From positions 1 to 9,879 of the forward strand of contig JAAFHG010000107.1 of assembly GCA_013297585.1 (NCBI GenBank): a stretch of 9,879 bases of DNA, written 5' to 3'. This DNA comes from Chitinophagales bacterium (GTDB taxonomy: Bacteria; Bacteroidota; Bacteroidia; Chitinophagales; Chitinophagaceae). The notes under the pieces were generated by a model. The model was not told the origin of the DNA, made no database searches, and saw only the letters and a program-made list of their open reading frames with translations. Position 1 is the first letter of the stretch, and the number at the start of each line of letters is the position of its first letter. A program made the translations under genes and the position numbers. Below, in pieces: positions 7,949-9,879 of this stretch.

Positions 7949-8968
7949 ATGAAATCGCACCAAATAACGATAAAAGATATAGCCAAGCAACTCAATCTAT
8001 CTAAATCTACCGTATCTCGTGCATTAACGGGGCATCCAATGGTTAAAGAAGAAACTAGAAAATTGGTACTAGAATTTGCTGAGAAATCTGACTATCAAAA
8101 AAATTCTTTTGCTATCAATTTGGTTACCCAAAAAAGTAACTTAATAGGTATTTTAGTACCAGAATTTCTCAGTACGTATTTCCCAAAAGTAATTATTGGT
8201 GCCCAAAATAAAATAAGTAGTGAGGGGTACAATTTAATAATAGCTCAATCTAACGAAAGTTACGAAACAGAGGTTTCTAATGCTCGAGTTATGATGGCCA
8301 ACCAAGTAGATGGGCTACTAGTTTCGGTTACTAAAGAAACCCGAAATTTCGAACACTTAATGGCATTTAAACGAAAAGGTATTCCAATTGTGTTTTATAA
8401 TAGAGTGTGTGAAGATATGGACGTACCAAAAGTGGTTGTAGACGATTACGATGGGGCATTTAGGGCGGTTGAACACCTTATAAAAATTGGTAAAAAACGT
8501 ATTGCGCATTTAGCCGGGCCAGATAATTTATCTATAAGTAGACGCAGATTAAATGGGTATTATGCTGCATTGCGAAAATACAATATACCTGTAGATGAGG
8601 AGTTAATTATTTCTTACGATTTAACAATGGAGAAAGTAAAAATATACATTAACCACTTATTAAACTTGCCTAAGCCGCCCGATGCACTTTTTGCAATTAA
8701 CGACCCCACGGCTATAGAAGCCATGCAAGTAATTAAAAAAAGGGGGTTGCGTATACCTGAAGATATTGCGGTAATTGGGTTTAGTAACGATCAACTTTCT
8801 GAATTAATAGAACCCTCGCTTACAACTATTGCACAACCAGTATATAAAATAGGCGAGACTGCTGCCGAATTATTATTAAATTTAATTAAAACCGATATAA
8901 GTTTATGGAAGCCTATTACTAAAACAATGCCTACCGAGTTAGTTATTAGAAAATCTACTATTGGGTAA
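7949..8968 (+). CDS. LacI-family transcriptional regulator of the adjacent sugar operon
   Basis: This is a full-length 339-residue LacI/GalR-type DNA-binding protein. The N-terminal helix-turn-helix is ITIKDIAKQLNLSKSTVSRAL (6-26), with recognition helix around SKSTVSRAL (18-26). A hinge region (about 49-62) follows, with Leu58 at the expected minor-groove lever position, although the common ARxL motif reads AINL here. The periplasmic-binding-like effector domain covers about 63-339, with IGILVPE (66-72), NDPTAIEAM (251-259), IAVIGFSND (273-281) and LTTIAQPVYKIGETAAELL (291-309). The start is well supported: an in-frame TAG sits at 7943-7945, just upstream. It is transcribed away from the sugar operon and is the obvious candidate to bind the palindromic sites between them, with release by a sugar or metabolite ligand. 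Whether it only represses or also activates cannot be read from the sequence. Confidence 0.93.
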   Translation: MKSHQITIKDIAKQLNLSKSTVSRALTGHPMVKEETRKLVLEFAEKSDYQKNSFAINLVTQKSNLIGILVPEFLSTYFPKVIIGAQNKISSEGYNLIIAQSNESYETEVSNARVMMANQVDGLLVSVTKETRNFEHLMAFKRKGIPIVFYNRVCEDMDVPKVVVDDYDGAFRAVEHLIKIGKKRIAHLAGPDNLSISRRRLNGYYAALRKYNIPVDEELIISYDLTMEKVKIYINHLLNLPKPPDALFAINDPTAIEAMQVIKKRGLRIPEDIAVIGFSNDQLSELIEPSLTTIAQPVYKIGETAAELLLNLIKTDISLWKPITKTMPTELVIRKSTIG

Positions 8969-9012
8969 TTAAAGCAAGTTGTAAAATTGTTAGTAACTAC
9001 ATTATAATATTA
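8969..9012. other. Short convergent intergenic gap without a clear terminator
   Basis: The lacI-type gene and tsaD converge across 44 AT-rich bases. No GC-containing hairpin with a T-tract is visible; the only symmetry is a short A/T-only palindrome at 9004-9013, which overlaps the tsaD stop. Transcripts from the two sides may overlap. Confidence 0.5.
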
Positions 9013-9879
9013 TTACCATTCGGCTCTAGCCGTTGGGCTTACACTTAAATCGATAAAATCGCTGGCCAAATATTTATAATAGCCTGTAATGGCTATCATA
9101 CCAGCATTATCGGTACAGTATTCAAAAGCGGGTATATGGGTTTTCCAGCCTTTCTTTTTACCCATGTCTTGCAAGGCTTGGCGCAAGCCACTATTAGCAC
9201 TTACACCGCCTGCAATAGCAATGTTTTTTACGCCTGTTTGCTGTACAGCTTTGCTTAGCTTTTTTAATAAAATATTAATGATTGTATGCTGAATAGATGC
9301 GCACAAATCGTTCAAATTTACTTCTACAAAACCTGATTCTTGCTTTTGCAAAAAGTACAAAATAGACGTTTTTAAACCACTAAAACTAAAGTTCAGTTCT
9401 GGTATTTGTGGCTCGGCAAATTTGAATGCTAATGGATTACCAAGTTTAGCGTATTTATCTATTAATGGGCCGCCAGGGTAGGGTAGGCCAAGTAGTTTGG
9501 CGCTTTTGTCAAATGCTTCACCTGCGGCATCATCAATGGTTTGGCCAATAACTTCCAGTTCTAAAGGCGCTTTTGCCAATACTATTTGCGTATGCCCACC
9601 GCTTACCGTTAAGCATAAAAACGGAAAAGCTATTGGCTCGCTTACACTGCCATCGGGCAGTTGCTGCGGTATCATATTCGCTAGTACATGTGCTTGCATG
9701 TGGTGCACTGCAATTAATGGTTTGTTAAGGGCTAAAGCCAAGCTTTTAGCAAACTGTGTACCTACTAATAAACAACCAATTAGGCCTGGTGCTTGTGTAA
9801 ATGCAATAGCGTCAATATCGTGAATATTGAGTGGTGAATGGTGATTTTTTGAAGCCTGTTTTATAGCTGTATCTACTAC
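9013..9879 (-). CDS. tsaD: tRNA N6-adenosine threonylcarbamoyltransferase TsaD, 5' end cut by window edge
   Basis: TsaD transfers threonylcarbamoyl from threonylcarbamoyl-AMP to A37 of ANN-decoding tRNAs, working with TsaB and TsaE in the bacterial cytoplasm. The frame stays open to the last base, giving 288 visible residues out of about 335-340 usual, so roughly 50 N-terminal residues are outside the window. Reading from the edge, the frame includes DIDAIAFTQAPGLIGCLLVG, typical of the N-terminal half, then HMQAH (HxxxH metal ligands, about 9688-9702), SGGHT (9589-9603), and further on AGGVSANSGLR and CTDNAGMIA, all family signatures. It ends in SPTARAEW. The gene is a housekeeping neighbour, unlikely to belong to the sugar locus. 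No frameshift is visible. Confidence 0.95.
   Translation of the reverse strand, partial: VVDTAIKQASKNHHSPLNIHDIDAIAFTQAPGLIGCLLVGTQFAKSLALALNKPLIAVHHMQAHVLANMIPQQLPDGSVSEPIAFPFLCLTVSGGHTQIVLAKAPLELEVIGQTIDDAAGEAFDKSAKLLGLPYPGGPLIDKYAKLGNPLAFKFAEPQIPELNFSFSGLKTSILYFLQKQESGFVEVNLNDLCASIQHTIINILLKKLSKAVQQTGVKNIAIAGGVSANSGLRQALQDMGKKKGWKTHIPAFEYCTDNAGMIAITGYYKYLASDFIDLSVSPTARAEW

Noticed and set aside
9004..9013. Palindrome ATAATATTAT between the converging genes
   Set aside because: It consists only of A and T, is short, and has no T-tract context; it is expected by chance in this composition.
9739..9741. TTG as the start codon of a 242-residue minus-strand gene
   Set aside because: The same frame continues to the window edge and encodes conserved TsaD sequence upstream of this codon, so the TTG is an internal Leu codon.
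9497..9823. Plus-strand open frame of 108 codons
   Set aside because: It is antisense to conserved tsaD motifs and has no recognisable domain.
1..9879. CRISPR array, insertion sequence, tRNA or rRNA gene
   Set aside because: I saw no regularly spaced direct repeats, transposase motifs, terminal inverted repeats, tRNA-like folds or rRNA sequence; nearly all of the window is covered by the six genes described.

Overview
This AT-rich window looks like chromosomal DNA from a member of the Bacteroidota, possibly the Chitinophagaceae/Sphingobacteriia side, though the exact family is a guess. The reasons are: no recognisable Shine-Dalgarno sequences ahead of the genes; a TAnnTTTG-type -7 element before the regulator gene; two glycoside hydrolases with signal peptides in one operon with a sodium:solute symporter; and TsaD sequence features.

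Layout: positions 7689 down to 4 hold four closely spaced minus-strand genes (gaps 29, 53 and 5 bases), read as FAD-dependent oxidoreductase, SSS-family symporter, secreted GH2 hydrolase and secreted GH43-type hydrolase. A 259-base divergent intergenic region (7690-7948) follows. Its main feature is a perfect 37-base inverted repeat whose two arms are each a 14-base palindromic operator-like site. A LacI-family regulator runs rightwards from 7949 to 8968. It converges on a housekeeping gene, tsaD (tRNA t6A modification), which ends at 9013 and is cut by the right edge of the window.

Inferred working: the two exported hydrolases trim a glycan or oligosaccharide outside the cytoplasm, the symporter brings the released sugar in with sodium, and the oxidoreductase, which has no export signal, acts on it or a derivative inside the cell. 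LacI senses a sugar or metabolite and controls the operon and probably itself. The window shows no SusC/SusD pair, so this is a small transporter-plus-hydrolase sugar locus, not a canonical PUL, unless the operon continues to the left. The substrate is not settled. The GH43 motifs resemble the exo-beta-1,3-galactanase-type branch, in which a Gln replaces the usual Asp base, so a galactan-type or arabinogalactan-type glycan is one hypothesis.

The points most worth a second look are the nested operator, the leader flavoenzyme with a discoidin-like C-terminus but no signal peptide, and the atypical GH43 active site.
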